Shown piece after piece: positions 9,089-16,603 of a DNA stretch of 64,000 nt; the first letter of the stretch is position 1; each line of letters begins with the position of its first letter. Below the pieces are notes generated by a model. The model was given only the letters and a program-made list of their open reading frames with translations, did not search any database and had not been told where the DNA came from. Location: contig NZ_QKVM01000018.1 in the NCBI RefSeq assembly GCF_003231305.1, positions 36,213 to 100,212 of the forward strand, given 5' to 3'. Both the position numbers and the translations under genes were made by a program. Origin of the DNA: Pseudomonas sichuanensis (lineage in GTDB: Bacteria > Pseudomonadota > Gammaproteobacteria > Pseudomonadales > Pseudomonadaceae).

Positions 9089-9703
9089 ATGAGCAAGATC
9101 GCAATCATCGGCGCCACCGGGCGTGCCGGCAGCCAACTGCTGGAAGAGGCCCTGCGCCGTGGCCACAGCGTGGTCGCCATCGCCCGTGATCCGTCCAAGC
9201 TGCAAGGCCGCGAAGGCGTGACCGTCAAGGCGCTGGACGCCAAGGACAGCGCCGCCCTGCAGGCGGCGGTCAGCGGCTGTGACGCGGTGCTGAGCGCCGC
9301 GCATTTCTCCACCCTTGAACCCCAGGCCGTCATCGAGCCGGTCAAGCGCGCCGGGGTGAAGCGCCTGCTGGTGGTCGGCGGTGCCGGCAGCCTGCTGCTG
9401 CCGTCCGGGCAGCGGGTGATCGACAGCCCGGATTTCCCCGAGGCCTACAAGGCCGAGGCCAATGGCGGCGTGCGTTTTCTCGATGCGTTGCGCCAGGAGC
9501 CGGCGCTGGACTGGACCTTTCTGTCGCCGTCGGCGGAGTTCGTCGAGGGGGAGCGCAGCGGGCACTACAAACTGGGCAAGGATCACCTGTTGATCGGTGC
9601 CGAGGGCAAGAGCTGGATCACCTTCGCCGACTATGCGATCGCGATGATCGATGAGCTGGAGAAGCCGGCGCACTCGAAGGCGCGGTTCACCGTCGGCTAC
9701 TGA
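9089..9703 (+). CDS. NAD(P)-binding Rossmann-fold reductase (NmrA/YwnB-like)
   Basis: A 204-residue atypical short-chain dehydrogenase. IAIIGATGRAGSQLLEEALR is the N-terminal dinucleotide-binding motif GxxGxxG, and KRLLVVGGAGSLLL is the second beta-strand region with the NmrA/YwnB pattern. TTGGAG precedes the ATG at 9089 by 8 bases, so that start is preferred over the GTG nine bases upstream. It follows the metallo-beta-lactamase gene by 28 bp and is probably cotranscribed under the divergent LysR regulator. The specific substrate cannot be inferred. Confidence 0.85.
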   Translation: MSKIAIIGATGRAGSQLLEEALRRGHSVVAIARDPSKLQGREGVTVKALDAKDSAALQAAVSGCDAVLSAAHFSTLEPQAVIEPVKRAGVKRLLVVGGAGSLLLPSGQRVIDSPDFPEAYKAEANGGVRFLDALRQEPALDWTFLSPSAEFVEGERSGHYKLGKDHLLIGAEGKSWITFADYAIAMIDELEKPAHSKARFTVGY

Positions 9704-9720
9704 GTCGCCTGTATTGGCCC

Positions 9721-9822
9721 TATCGCCGGCAAGCCGGCTCCCACAGGTACAGTGCCGGCCTTGAGAGGCACACGATCCATGTGGGAGCTGCGGTTCGCCG
9801 CTGCGACTTGCCGGCGATGAGG
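9721..9822. repeat. REP-type palindrome doublet (GCCGGCAAGCCGGCTCCCACA family)
   Basis: Arm 9722-9745 (ATCGCCGGCAAGCCGGCTCC plus CACA) faces arm 9780-9820 (GTGGGAGCTGCGGTTCGCCG, then CGACTTGCCGGCGATGAGG). It lies between the convergent reductase and LysR genes. Confidence 0.75.
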
Positions 9823-9890
9823 TCAGAGCAAGCAGCACAAGGCTCATGTTCCTACCCGTGGCAGCGGGGGCGCAACGCGCCCCTGGTGTT

Positions 9891-10766
9891 CTAGTGCCTA
9901 GCACGCTCCTGCAACCACTCCATCAATTCGACCAACCCCGCCGCCATGGTCTTCGACGGGCTCACCAGGTAATACCCTTTGCCGGTCGTCACCTTAAGCC
10001 CGAACGGCATGCACAACCGCCCGCCGCGCAGGTCATCGCCGATCAGCGCCCAATCGCCGATGGCGATCCCCGTACCCTGCGAAGCCATGGCCATCGCCAT
10101 GTCCAGGGTCTCGAAATGCTGCTTCGGCCCTTGTGGCTCGAACCCGGCTCCTGCCGCCTGCAACCACAGCCGCCAGTCATGTTCGTCCCGCGAGGGGTGC
10201 AGCAGCATGTGCCGCGTCAGGTCCTGCAATTGCTGCAACGGCAATGGCCCGTTCAGCAGCGAGGGCGCGCAGACCGGCGTGAGTTGTTCATCGAACAGTT
10301 TGCGCACCTGCAGCCCATGGTTCGGCACGGCGCCATACACCACGGCCGCATCGAAGCCTTCATGGCGGAAGTCCACACCGTGCTGCACCGTGGTGGTCAG
10401 CTCCACCGGCACGTCCGGGCGCAAGGCCTGCCACTCCATCAGGCGTGGCAACAGCCAGCGCATCACGCAGGTTGGCGCCTTGAGCTGCAACGTGCTGCTG
10501 CGCCCGCCGACCTCGCGCACGCCTTGCTCGACCAGGGCGAAGATCTGTTGCACTCGAGGCAGCCAGTCCTGCCCTTCGCGGGTCAGTGCCAGGCCACGCG
10601 CCTGGCGCTGGAACAACGGGTAGCCCAGGTGCTCCTCGAGCCCGGCGATCTGCCGGCTGACCGCACCCTGGGTGATATGCAGCTGCTGCGCGGCGCGGGT
10701 GAAATTGCAGTGTTGGGCGGTCACCAGGAAGGTATGCAGGGCGGGCAGGGGCGGTAGGCGTTTCAT
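9891..10766 (-). CDS. LysR-family regulator, GcvA-like
   Basis: A 291-residue LysR regulator that opens MKRLPPLPALHTFLVTAQH, the typical GcvA-group start. The helix-turn-helix is NFTRAAQQLHITQGAVSRQI. The effector domain has LEEHLGYPLFQRQARGLALT and later MAMASQGTGIAIGDWALI. An upstream in-frame extension to 10907 exists but would overlap the divergent ThDP gene and lacks family similarity. It is divergent from that gene across 112 bp and is therefore its probable regulator. Confidence 0.88.
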   Translation of the reverse strand: MKRLPPLPALHTFLVTAQHCNFTRAAQQLHITQGAVSRQIAGLEEHLGYPLFQRQARGLALTREGQDWLPRVQQIFALVEQGVREVGGRSSTLQLKAPTCVMRWLLPRLMEWQALRPDVPVELTTTVQHGVDFRHEGFDAAVVYGAVPNHGLQVRKLFDEQLTPVCAPSLLNGPLPLQQLQDLTRHMLLHPSRDEHDWRLWLQAAGAGFEPQGPKQHFETLDMAMAMASQGTGIAIGDWALIGDDLRGGRLCMPFGLKVTTGKGYYLVSPSKTMAAGLVELMEWLQERARH

Positions 10767-10878
10767 CGTGGTAAGCCATGATGTGAAGTCATGGCTAGTA
10801 TGTGTTTTTTTGCATTGTGGCGGTAGCCGCGGATTGGTTCCATGAACACCGATTTCAACAAGATTCGGGTATTCGATC

Positions 10879-12516
10879 ATGGCAACCTGCGGCGAAGTGT
10901 TGGTCAAACTCCTCGAAGACTATGGCGTTGACCATGTCTTCGGTATTCCCGGTGTGCATACCGTAGAGCTGTACCGTGGCCTGGCGGCGTCGTCCATCCG
11001 CCACATCACCCCGCGTCACGAGCAAGGCGCCGGGTTCATGGCCGATGGCTACTCGCGTACACGCGGCAAACCGGGGGTGTGCTTCATCATCACCGGCCCA
11101 GGCATGACCAATATCACCACTGCCATGGGCCAGGCCTATGCCGACTCGATCCCGATGCTGGTGATCTCCAGCGTGCAGTCGCGCAGCCAGCTCGGCGGCG
11201 GGCGCGGCAAGTTGCATGAGCTGCCCAACCAGTCCGCCCTGGTCGCGGGCGTGGCAGCCTTCTCGCAAACGCTGATGAGCGCCGACGACCTGCCCCAGGT
11301 GTTGGCCCGGGCCTTTGCCGTGTTCGATGGCGCGCGGCCACGCCCGGTGCATATCGAGATTCCGCTGGACGTGCTGGTCGAGCCCGCCGATCACCTGCTG
11401 GCGGCGCGGCCCATCCGTACCAGCCGCGCGGGCGCTGCGCCGCAGGCAGTACGGCAGATGGCCGAGCGCCTGGCCAAGGCACGTCGGCCACTGATTCTCG
11501 CCGGGGGTGGTGCGTTGGCGGCTGGCGCGGCGCTGGCCCGACTGGCCGAGCACTTGCAGGCGCCAGTGGCGCTGACCATCAATGCCAAGGGGCTGCTGCC
11601 GGCGAACCACCCTTTGCAGATCGGTTCGACCCAGACGCTGCCGGCTACCCGTGCGCTGGTCGCCGAGGCCGATGTGGTGCTGGCCATCGGCACCGAGCTG
11701 GCCGAGACCGATTACGACGTGACGTTCAAGGGCGGCTTCGAGATCCCCGGCAGCCTGCTGCGCATCGATATCGACCCGGACCAGACGGTGCGTAACTACT
11801 TGCCCGAGCTGGCGCTGGTGGCCGATGCCGAGCAGGCCGCCGAGGCGCTGCTCGCAGCCCTGCAAACGCAACCGCAGCCACCCCGCGACAGTGAGTGGGG
11901 CGCCGCGCGTGCCGCGCGCCTGCGCCAGGACAATGAGGCGACCTGGGACCCTGTGACCCTGAGCCAGACGCGCCTGCTGACCGGCATCCTGGAAACCTTG
12001 CCCAATGCCATCCTGGTCGGCGATTCGACCCAGCCGGTGTACACCGGCAACCTGACCCTGGACATGGCTCATCCACGCCGCTGGTTCAATGCGTCGACCG
12101 GTTACGGCACCCTCGGCTATGCCCTGCCCGCTGCCATGGGCGCCTGGCTGGGCAGCGCCGAAGTGCCCGCCCGGCGAGCGCCGGCGGTGTGCCTGATCGG
12201 TGACGGCGGCCTGCAGTTCACCCTGCCGGAACTGGCCAGCGCGGTGGAAGCGCAGGTGCCGCTGATCGTGCTGCTGTGGAACAACCAGGGGTATGAGGAA
12301 ATCAAGAAGTACATGGTCAACCGGGCTATCGAGCCCGTGGGCGTGGATATCCATACCCCAGACTTCATCGGCGTGGCGCGGGCGTTGGGGGCCGAGGCCG
12401 AGAACGTGGGTGATGTCGCGCAGCTGCAGGCGGCGCTGGGGCGGGCGGTGGAGCGTCGCGGGCCGACATTGATCCAGGTGGATCAGGCGCAGTGGCAGGC
12501 TGCTGTGGTGGGTTAA
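10879..12516 (+). CDS. Thiamine-diphosphate enzyme, acetolactate synthase-like (possible 2-ketoarginine decarboxylase, AruI-like)
   Basis: A 545-residue ThDP-dependent enzyme. The N-terminal PYR domain has VDHVFGIPGVHTVELYRGLA and RHEQGAGFMADGYSR (catalytic Glu). A central domain follows, and then a C-terminal PP domain with the metal/ThDP motif GDGGLQFTLPELASAVEA...NNQGYEE. Such proteins are commonly annotated as acetolactate synthase large subunits. No small subunit is present, and the sequence looks more like the AruI/5-guanidino-2-oxopentanoate decarboxylase group. The substrate is therefore inferred and open. It is single-gene and divergent from a GcvA-like LysR regulator. A 558-codon antisense frame over it is a GC-driven shadow. 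Confidence 0.85.
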   Translation: MATCGEVLVKLLEDYGVDHVFGIPGVHTVELYRGLAASSIRHITPRHEQGAGFMADGYSRTRGKPGVCFIITGPGMTNITTAMGQAYADSIPMLVISSVQSRSQLGGGRGKLHELPNQSALVAGVAAFSQTLMSADDLPQVLARAFAVFDGARPRPVHIEIPLDVLVEPADHLLAARPIRTSRAGAAPQAVRQMAERLAKARRPLILAGGGALAAGAALARLAEHLQAPVALTINAKGLLPANHPLQIGSTQTLPATRALVAEADVVLAIGTELAETDYDVTFKGGFEIPGSLLRIDIDPDQTVRNYLPELALVADAEQAAEALLAALQTQPQPPRDSEWGAARAARLRQDNEATWDPVTLSQTRLLTGILETLPNAILVGDSTQPVYTGNLTLDMAHPRRWFNASTGYGTLGYALPAAMGAWLGSAEVPARRAPAVCLIGDGGLQFTLPELASAVEAQVPLIVLLWNNQGYEEIKKYMVNRAIEPVGVDIHTPDFIGVARALGAEAENVGDVAQLQAALGRAVERRGPTLIQVDQAQWQAAVVG

Positions 12517-12528
12517 ACCGTTGTGATC

Positions 12529-12606
12529 CATCGCGGGGCAAGCCCGCTCCCACGAACCCTTGAGCGCTTTCCAAGGGCGTCGTGGGAGCGGGCTTGCCCC
12601 GCGATG
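12529..12606. repeat. REP-type palindrome doublet (CGGGGCAAGCCCGCTCCCACG family)
   Basis: Arms 12529-12554 and 12580-12606 are inverted copies of CATCGCGGGGCAAGCCCGCT plus CCCACG. They are separated by 25 nt that can itself pair (CCCTTG...CAAGGG). The element lies between convergent genes. Confidence 0.85.
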
Positions 12607-12613
12607 TGTTCAC

Positions 12614-13534
12614 TCAGCCAGCGCTGGCACGCAACCGCGCCACATCTCTGATCGGCGGCGCGCCATACAGCCGGCTGTATTCACGGCTGAACTGCGATGG
12701 GCTCTCATACCCCACCCGATACCCCGCCACCGCCGCTTCCAGCCCGTCATTGAGCATCAGCCGCCGCGCCTCTTGCAGGCGCAACTGTTTCTGGTACTGC
12801 AACGGGCTCATCGAAGTCACCGCCTTGAAGCGGTGATGCAGGGTCGAGGTGCTGAGGTTCACTTCGCGTGCCAGGTCTTCGATGCGCAGCGGTTGCTGGT
12901 AATGCTGGTTGAGCCAGCTGATCGCCTGGCACACCCGGTGGGTCTGGCTGTTGGACAGGGCGATCTCGTACAGGCGGTGGCCCTGCGGCCCACGCAGCAG
13001 GCGGTAGAGAATCTCGCGGCGGATCAGCGGCGCGAGGATCGGGATATCGCGCGGGGTATCCAGCAGGCGGATCAGGCGCAGCAGGGCATCCAGCAGCTGC
13101 GGGTCGCTTTTTTCGACGAACAGGCCGCGGCCGGAAGGCAAGTTGGGCACCACCATCGGGCTGCTTTCGGCGATCAGCTGGCTGATCTGCGCCGGGTCGA
13201 TGTCCAGGCGCAGGCCGAGGGCCGGGTGTTCCGGGCTGGCCTTGAGCAGCGCGCCGCTGATCGGCAGGGTCACCGACACCACCATGTAGTTCAGTGGGTC
13301 GTAGGCATAGTGCTCATCGCCCAGGATCAGGGTCTTGCTGCCCTGGGCCAGGACGCACAGGGCCGGCTGGGCCAGGGCGGGCATGCCGCGAATATCCTCG
13401 CGGTAGCAGGTGAGGTAGAGGTCATCGATGGGCGAGGCCGGGCCATAGGGTTCACCGGCATGGCGCAGGATCAGCCCGGCCAGCTCCTGGCGCTGCTGTT
13501 CCAGGGAGGGTTCAAGGGGCGGGGGAGTGGTCAT
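12614..13534 (-). CDS. AraC-family transcriptional regulator with AraC_N (cupin) domain
   Basis: A 306-residue regulator. The N-terminal half resembles the AraC_N type I domain (CVLAQGSKTLILGDEHYAYD). The C-terminal 100 residues carry two helix-turn-helices (LRIEDLAREVNLSTSTLHHR and AVAGYRVGYESPSQFSREYS). The ATG at 13534 is preceded by AGAGGA and is preferred over the upstream ATG at 13642, whose frame would run through the 40-nt palindrome. It is divergent from the small monooxygenase gene, which is the likely target. Confidence 0.9.
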   Translation of the reverse strand: MTTPPPLEPSLEQQRQELAGLILRHAGEPYGPASPIDDLYLTCYREDIRGMPALAQPALCVLAQGSKTLILGDEHYAYDPLNYMVVSVTLPISGALLKASPEHPALGLRLDIDPAQISQLIAESSPMVVPNLPSGRGLFVEKSDPQLLDALLRLIRLLDTPRDIPILAPLIRREILYRLLRGPQGHRLYEIALSNSQTHRVCQAISWLNQHYQQPLRIEDLAREVNLSTSTLHHRFKAVTSMSPLQYQKQLRLQEARRLMLNDGLEAAVAGYRVGYESPSQFSREYSRLYGAPPIRDVARLRASAG

Positions 13535-13605
13535 GGCGGGTTTCCTCTGCTGACCGACGCAGCATAGGTTTGGGCAATGCCGGGCGCTAGTCGGATGCTG
13601 CAGAT

Positions 13606-13645
13606 CGATTGCCTGATCCTGCAGCGCTGCAGGATCAGGCAATCG
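13606..13645. promoter_or_regulatory. Perfect 40-nt palindrome between divergent genes
   Basis: Each half reads CGATTGCCTGATCCTGCAGC; the second half is its exact reverse complement, with no spacer. It lies about 70 bp upstream of the AraC-gene start and about 90 bp upstream of the monooxygenase start. It does not share the REP cores found elsewhere in the window. It could be an operator or a cruciform/RNA hairpin; the function is inferred only from position. Confidence 0.7.
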
Positions 13646-13732
13646 GCCGGCAGTAATGGCCTAACGTCGCGCGAGGGGTGGCCCCTAACCTTGGCAGCCT
13701 GTTTCTCGCCCCTGGCTTCAAGGAGATCGTTC

Positions 13733-14026
13733 ATGACCCTTCAGCAACCGGTCACTCATTTGGCGTTCATCCGCGCCAGCAACGGTCGTTCCGCGGAACT
13801 CGGCGTACGCCTGCGCGACTTGCTCGAGCCTACGCGGCGCGCGCCGGGTTGCCTGGCGTTCAGTGTGCAACGCTCGCAAGTCGATGCCGACCTGTGGCTG
13901 CTCAGCGGCAGCTGGTGCGACCAGCAGGCGATGAGTGGCTATTTCGCTTCGCCGACGCTGAACGTGTTCGGTGAGCTGGTGCAGGCGCAAGTGGTCAGCA
14001 GCCTGGACCTGCATACCTTTGCCTGA
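13733..14026 (+). CDS. Antibiotic biosynthesis monooxygenase (ABM)-domain protein
   Basis: A 97-residue single-domain protein of the dimeric alpha+beta barrel (ABM) type. It has the pattern LAFIRASNGRSAELGVRLRD, an RRAPGCLAFSVQRS strand, and WLLSGSWCDQQAMSGYF in the second helix, which fit the family. The start follows AAGGAG by 8 bases. It is divergent from the AraC gene. ABM proteins include quinol monooxygenases and haem-degrading enzymes; which applies here cannot be told. Confidence 0.75.
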   Translation: MTLQQPVTHLAFIRASNGRSAELGVRLRDLLEPTRRAPGCLAFSVQRSQVDADLWLLSGSWCDQQAMSGYFASPTLNVFGELVQAQVVSSLDLHTFA

Positions 14027-14077
14027 TCTTGCGGCCCAATTGCCGACAACCCCATATCCCGTTGACTTGCACATTCC

Positions 14078-14106
14078 CTGTGGGAGCCGGCTTGCCGGCG
14101 ATGGGG
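14078..14106. repeat. Single REP-type palindrome
   Basis: A lone copy of TGTGGGAGCCGGCTTGCCGG plus CGATG, upstream of the 77-residue gene. It has no inverted partner. Confidence 0.7.
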
Positions 14107-14168
14107 CCGGAACAGGCAACCCTGTCAGGTGTACAATGCCGCCCTCGATCACACAGGCGCAGAGCAGC

Positions 14169-14402
14169 ATGGCACGTAAAGAGTTCCCTCACTTCGAAGC
14201 GGTTTCGGCAATGGTCCCGGTGGAAGGCGGCGGCTACAACGCGGCGATTGCCGTGAAGGCCCTGAACATGGGCGGTGCGCCGCGCTTCCACAAGGTCCTC
14301 GAGGGCCAGGTGTTCACTTCCGCCATCGCCGCCGACGCGGCTGCCTGCGCCGAACTCGAACGCCTGCAGGGCGTGGGTGAGGAAGGCGAACTGATCTTCT
14401 GA
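14169..14402 (+). CDS. Conserved-looking 77-residue hypothetical protein
   Basis: A 77-residue cytosolic protein starting MARKEFPHFEAVSAMVPVEG, without a signal or membrane segment. A -10-like TACAAT lies at 14132-14137, about 30 bp before the ATG, which supports this start over the longer upstream frame. The Shine-Dalgarno is weak (GCAGAG). Its stop codon ends at 14402 and the convergent flavin reductase stop begins at 14403, so the two genes meet with no gap. I do not recognise the family. Confidence 0.7.
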   Translation: MARKEFPHFEAVSAMVPVEGGGYNAAIAVKALNMGGAPRFHKVLEGQVFTSAIAADAAACAELERLQGVGEEGELIF

Positions 14403-15008
14403 TCAGACCTGCGGGCGGCTCATCTTGAACAGCTCGCCCAGCGCGAAGTAGTCCGCCGGGCCGCCGCCACGCAGGATCGGTTCGGCGGCGGCGGTGTTGT
14501 AGATGCCGTCCTTGAGCAGGTGTTCGGCAATGTGCACGGCCACCACTTCGCCAAGGATCAGCCAGCTGGGCACCATTTCCTGGTCGGCCCGCTTGAGCTG
14601 GACGATCTGGCTCACCTTGCATTCGAAACTCACCGGGCTTTCGCCCACCCGTGGCACCTTGACCAGGTTCGAGGCCGCTGGGGTAAGGCCGCTGAGGACG
14701 AACTCGTCGACTTCCGCCGCCACGGCGGCGCAGCTCTGGTTCATTTGTTCGGCCAAGGGCCGGGTGGCCAGGTTCCAGACGAACTCGCCGGTCTGCTCGA
14801 TGTTGTTCAGGCTGTCTTTGCGCCCGACGCTGCAGAAACCGATGATCGGCGGGATGTAATTGAAAGCGTTGAAGAAGCTGTAGGGCGCCAGGTTCAGGCG
14901 GCCTTCGCGGTCGTGGCTGGAGATCCAGCCGATGGGCCGGGGGCCGACGATGGCGTTGAACGGGTCGTGGGGCAGGCCGTGGCCTTTGGCGGGTTCGTAG
15001 TAGTACAT
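14403..15008 (-). CDS. Flavin reductase-like (FMN-binding split barrel) protein
   Basis: A 201-residue protein of the flavin-reductase-like split-barrel family. FNAIVGPRPIGWISSHDREG and LNLAPYSFFNAFNYIPPIIG are the FMN-binding strands, and NNIEQTGEFVWNLATRPLAE is the conserved central stretch. The start is set at MYYYEPAKGHGLP; the 36 codons upstream do not resemble the family. It ends at the convergent 77-residue gene with no intergenic base. The partner oxygenase, if any, is not adjacent. Confidence 0.85.
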   Translation of the reverse strand: MYYYEPAKGHGLPHDPFNAIVGPRPIGWISSHDREGRLNLAPYSFFNAFNYIPPIIGFCSVGRKDSLNNIEQTGEFVWNLATRPLAEQMNQSCAAVAAEVDEFVLSGLTPAASNLVKVPRVGESPVSFECKVSQIVQLKRADQEMVPSWLILGEVVAVHIAEHLLKDGIYNTAAAEPILRGGGPADYFALGELFKMSRPQV

Positions 15009-15088
15009 CTGCGCAAGGCCGCGAGGCCCTTCCTGGTTGGGAACGAGGCGCCTAGTGTGCCAAGGCTTTGCCTGGCTGGAAATGATCA

Positions 15089-15108
15089 AGCCCGGCCGAA
15101 GCCGGGCT
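15089..15108 (-). terminator. GC-rich hairpin after the repeat-protein gene
   Basis: On the minus strand, AGCCCGGC-TTCG-GCCGGGCT forms an 8-bp stem with a stable TTCG loop. It begins 20 bp past the repeat-gene stop and is followed by TGATCATTT. The U tract is weak, so it is only a probable terminator. Confidence 0.55.
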
Positions 15109-15127
15109 GGTTGCACGCTTTCAGCAA

Positions 15128-15493
15128 TCAGCTGAAGCGGTGAGCGTTGGTGCGGTCGAAGCCGTTTTCGGCAAAGCGTTGGCCGTTGGTGCGGTCGAAG
15201 CCATCTTCGGCAAAGCGTTGGCCATTGGTGCGGTCGAAGCCATCTTCGGCAAAGCGTTGGCCATTGGTGCGGTCGAAGCCGTCTTCGGCGAAGCGTTGGC
15301 CATTGGTGCGGTCGAAGCCGTCTTCGACGAAGCGTTGGCCACCGGTGCGATCAAAACCATCTTCTGCGTAGCTGTTCGACTGGCTCTGGACGGCGGCGAA
15401 GGTGTGGGCACTGGTACGGTCGAAACCGTCTTCAGCGAAAGCGCCAGTGGTCAGAACCGAGAGGGTCAGGGCGAGGATCAGTTTGTTTTTCAT
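15128..15493 (-). CDS. Secreted tandem-repeat protein made of EDGFDRTNGQRFA units
   Basis: A 121-residue protein. The signal peptide MKNKLILALTLSVLTTGAFA is followed by EDGFDRT at residues 21-27 and a 16-residue spacer. Six consecutive 13-residue units follow (residues 44-56, 57-69, 70-82, 83-95, 96-108, 109-121), each a version of EDGFDRTNGQRFA. At DNA level these are 39-bp tandem repeats (15128-15361) with very few differences, a sign of recent duplication. The start is supported by CCGGAG before the ATG. Similar AEDG[FY]DRT proteins are, as I recall, sometimes labelled 'phage infection protein' in pseudomonads, without clear evidence. No known enzyme or binding domain is visible. An A/T-rich tract upstream may hold its promoter. 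Confidence 0.8.
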   Translation of the reverse strand: MKNKLILALTLSVLTTGAFAEDGFDRTSAHTFAAVQSQSNSYAEDGFDRTGGQRFVEDGFDRTNGQRFAEDGFDRTNGQRFAEDGFDRTNGQRFAEDGFDRTNGQRFAENGFDRTNAHRFS

Positions 15494-15551
15494 GGTCGTT
15501 GCTCCGGTGGATCAGTGGGTTGTTTGTTTCTATGGGTTCAATGCTACGCCG

Positions 15552-15611
15552 ATTAAATTGATTAAAAAGCGCAAAAAGTAACGTAAAACAATCGATTTAA
15601 TCGATTTGTTT
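15552..15611. promoter_or_regulatory. A/T-rich tract with tandem AATCGATTT, likely promoter region
   Basis: The 341-bp gap 15494-15834 separates the repeat-protein gene from the membrane-protein gene. At 15552-15611 it is strikingly A/T-rich for this genome and includes two adjacent copies of AATCGATTT (15590-15607) and -10-like TTTAAT on the minus strand. I infer a promoter or a site for an AT-binding (MvaT/H-NS type) protein. The rest of the gap, 15612-15834, shows nothing I can name. Confidence 0.4.
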
Positions 15612-15834
15612 GGGCGTGCTTGTTCCTCGTCGAAAGCAGTGTCTGGCCTTGTCAGGCCATGCGAACGATGTGGCTTTTTCAGTCGGCCAAGCATGGCGGG
15701 TGGGAATTAATGCCGAATTAACAGCTCACGAGCATTCGTCGTGCGCGGCCAACGCTTTTTTCATACAACTCCAACCGATTTTTCAGACAGCGCTCTTCAC
15801 CATCGCCGCACTCAAAACCTGGAGCGGCACAACG

Positions 15835-16587
15835 ATGAACAAACTCCCGCAAATCACCCTGGCCTTCTGGGTCATGAAGATCTGCGCTACCACACTCGGC
15901 GAGACGGCGGGCGACCTGCTGTCCATGACCCTGAACATCGGTTATGCGATGAGCTCGCTGCTGTTGATCAGCGTGTTTCTGCTGACCCTGGTCACCCAGC
16001 TCTACTCGCGCCGCTACAACCCGATGCTCTATTGGCTGGTGATCCTCTCCACCAGCACTGCCGGCACCACCATGTCCGACTTCATGGACCGCACCCTGGG
16101 GCTGGGTTATGCAACAGGCTCGGCGCTGCTGATCGGCATCCTGCTGCTGACCTTCGCGGTGTGGCGCCTGAGCGGCAACCCGCTGGATGTCACCCGTATC
16201 AAGAACCGCAGCGGCGAGTTGTTCTACTGGGTGGCGATCCTGTTCTCCAACACCCTCGGCACTGCGCTGGGCGACTACCTGGCCGACGATTCGGGGCTGG
16301 GCTTCGCCGGCGGTGCGCTGCTGATCGGCTCGGCAATCGCCGTGGTGGCGGCTGCCCGCTACTGGACGAAGATTTCCGGCGTGGTGCTGTTCTGGATCGC
16401 CTTCGTGCTCACTCGCCCATTCGGTGCGACCCTGGGCGACGTGCTGACCAAGAGCCACGAGAAAGGCGGGCTGGACTTCGGTACCGTGGGTTCTTCGATG
16501 GTGCTCGGCGGGGTGCTGCTGGTGCTGGTGCTGGCGGCCACGTACTACCAGCGTCGTGAGCCGTTGCCGGTGCTTGAGCGCTCGTAA
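15835..16587 (+). CDS. Multi-pass membrane protein, COG4705-like, with internal repeats
   Basis: A 250-residue integral membrane protein with about eight hydrophobic segments. A motif of the form T-x-G-(E/D)-x-x-(G/S)-D recurs four times (TTLGETAGDLLSM, TAGTTMSDFMDR, TLGTALGDYLAD, PFGATLGDVLTK), each at the start of a helix. The protein therefore looks like four duplicated two-helix units. GGAGC precedes the ATG by about 9 bases. It fits the uncharacterised membrane-anchored family COG4705. The conserved acidic residues inside the membrane suggest ion or metal transport, but that is inference. Confidence 0.75.
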   Translation: MNKLPQITLAFWVMKICATTLGETAGDLLSMTLNIGYAMSSLLLISVFLLTLVTQLYSRRYNPMLYWLVILSTSTAGTTMSDFMDRTLGLGYATGSALLIGILLLTFAVWRLSGNPLDVTRIKNRSGELFYWVAILFSNTLGTALGDYLADDSGLGFAGGALLIGSAIAVVAAARYWTKISGVVLFWIAFVLTRPFGATLGDVLTKSHEKGGLDFGTVGSSMVLGGVLLVLVLAATYYQRREPLPVLERS

Positions 16588-16603
16588 GCCTGGGCTGCCA
16601 GGC

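Noticed and set aside
10855..12531. 558-codon minus-strand ORF
   Set aside because: It is antisense to the ThDP enzyme, which has clear motifs; the composition is shadow-like.
15128..15361. 39-bp tandem repeats considered as a CRISPR array
   Set aside because: The units are contiguous, in one reading frame, and have no variable spacers. They encode a repeat protein.
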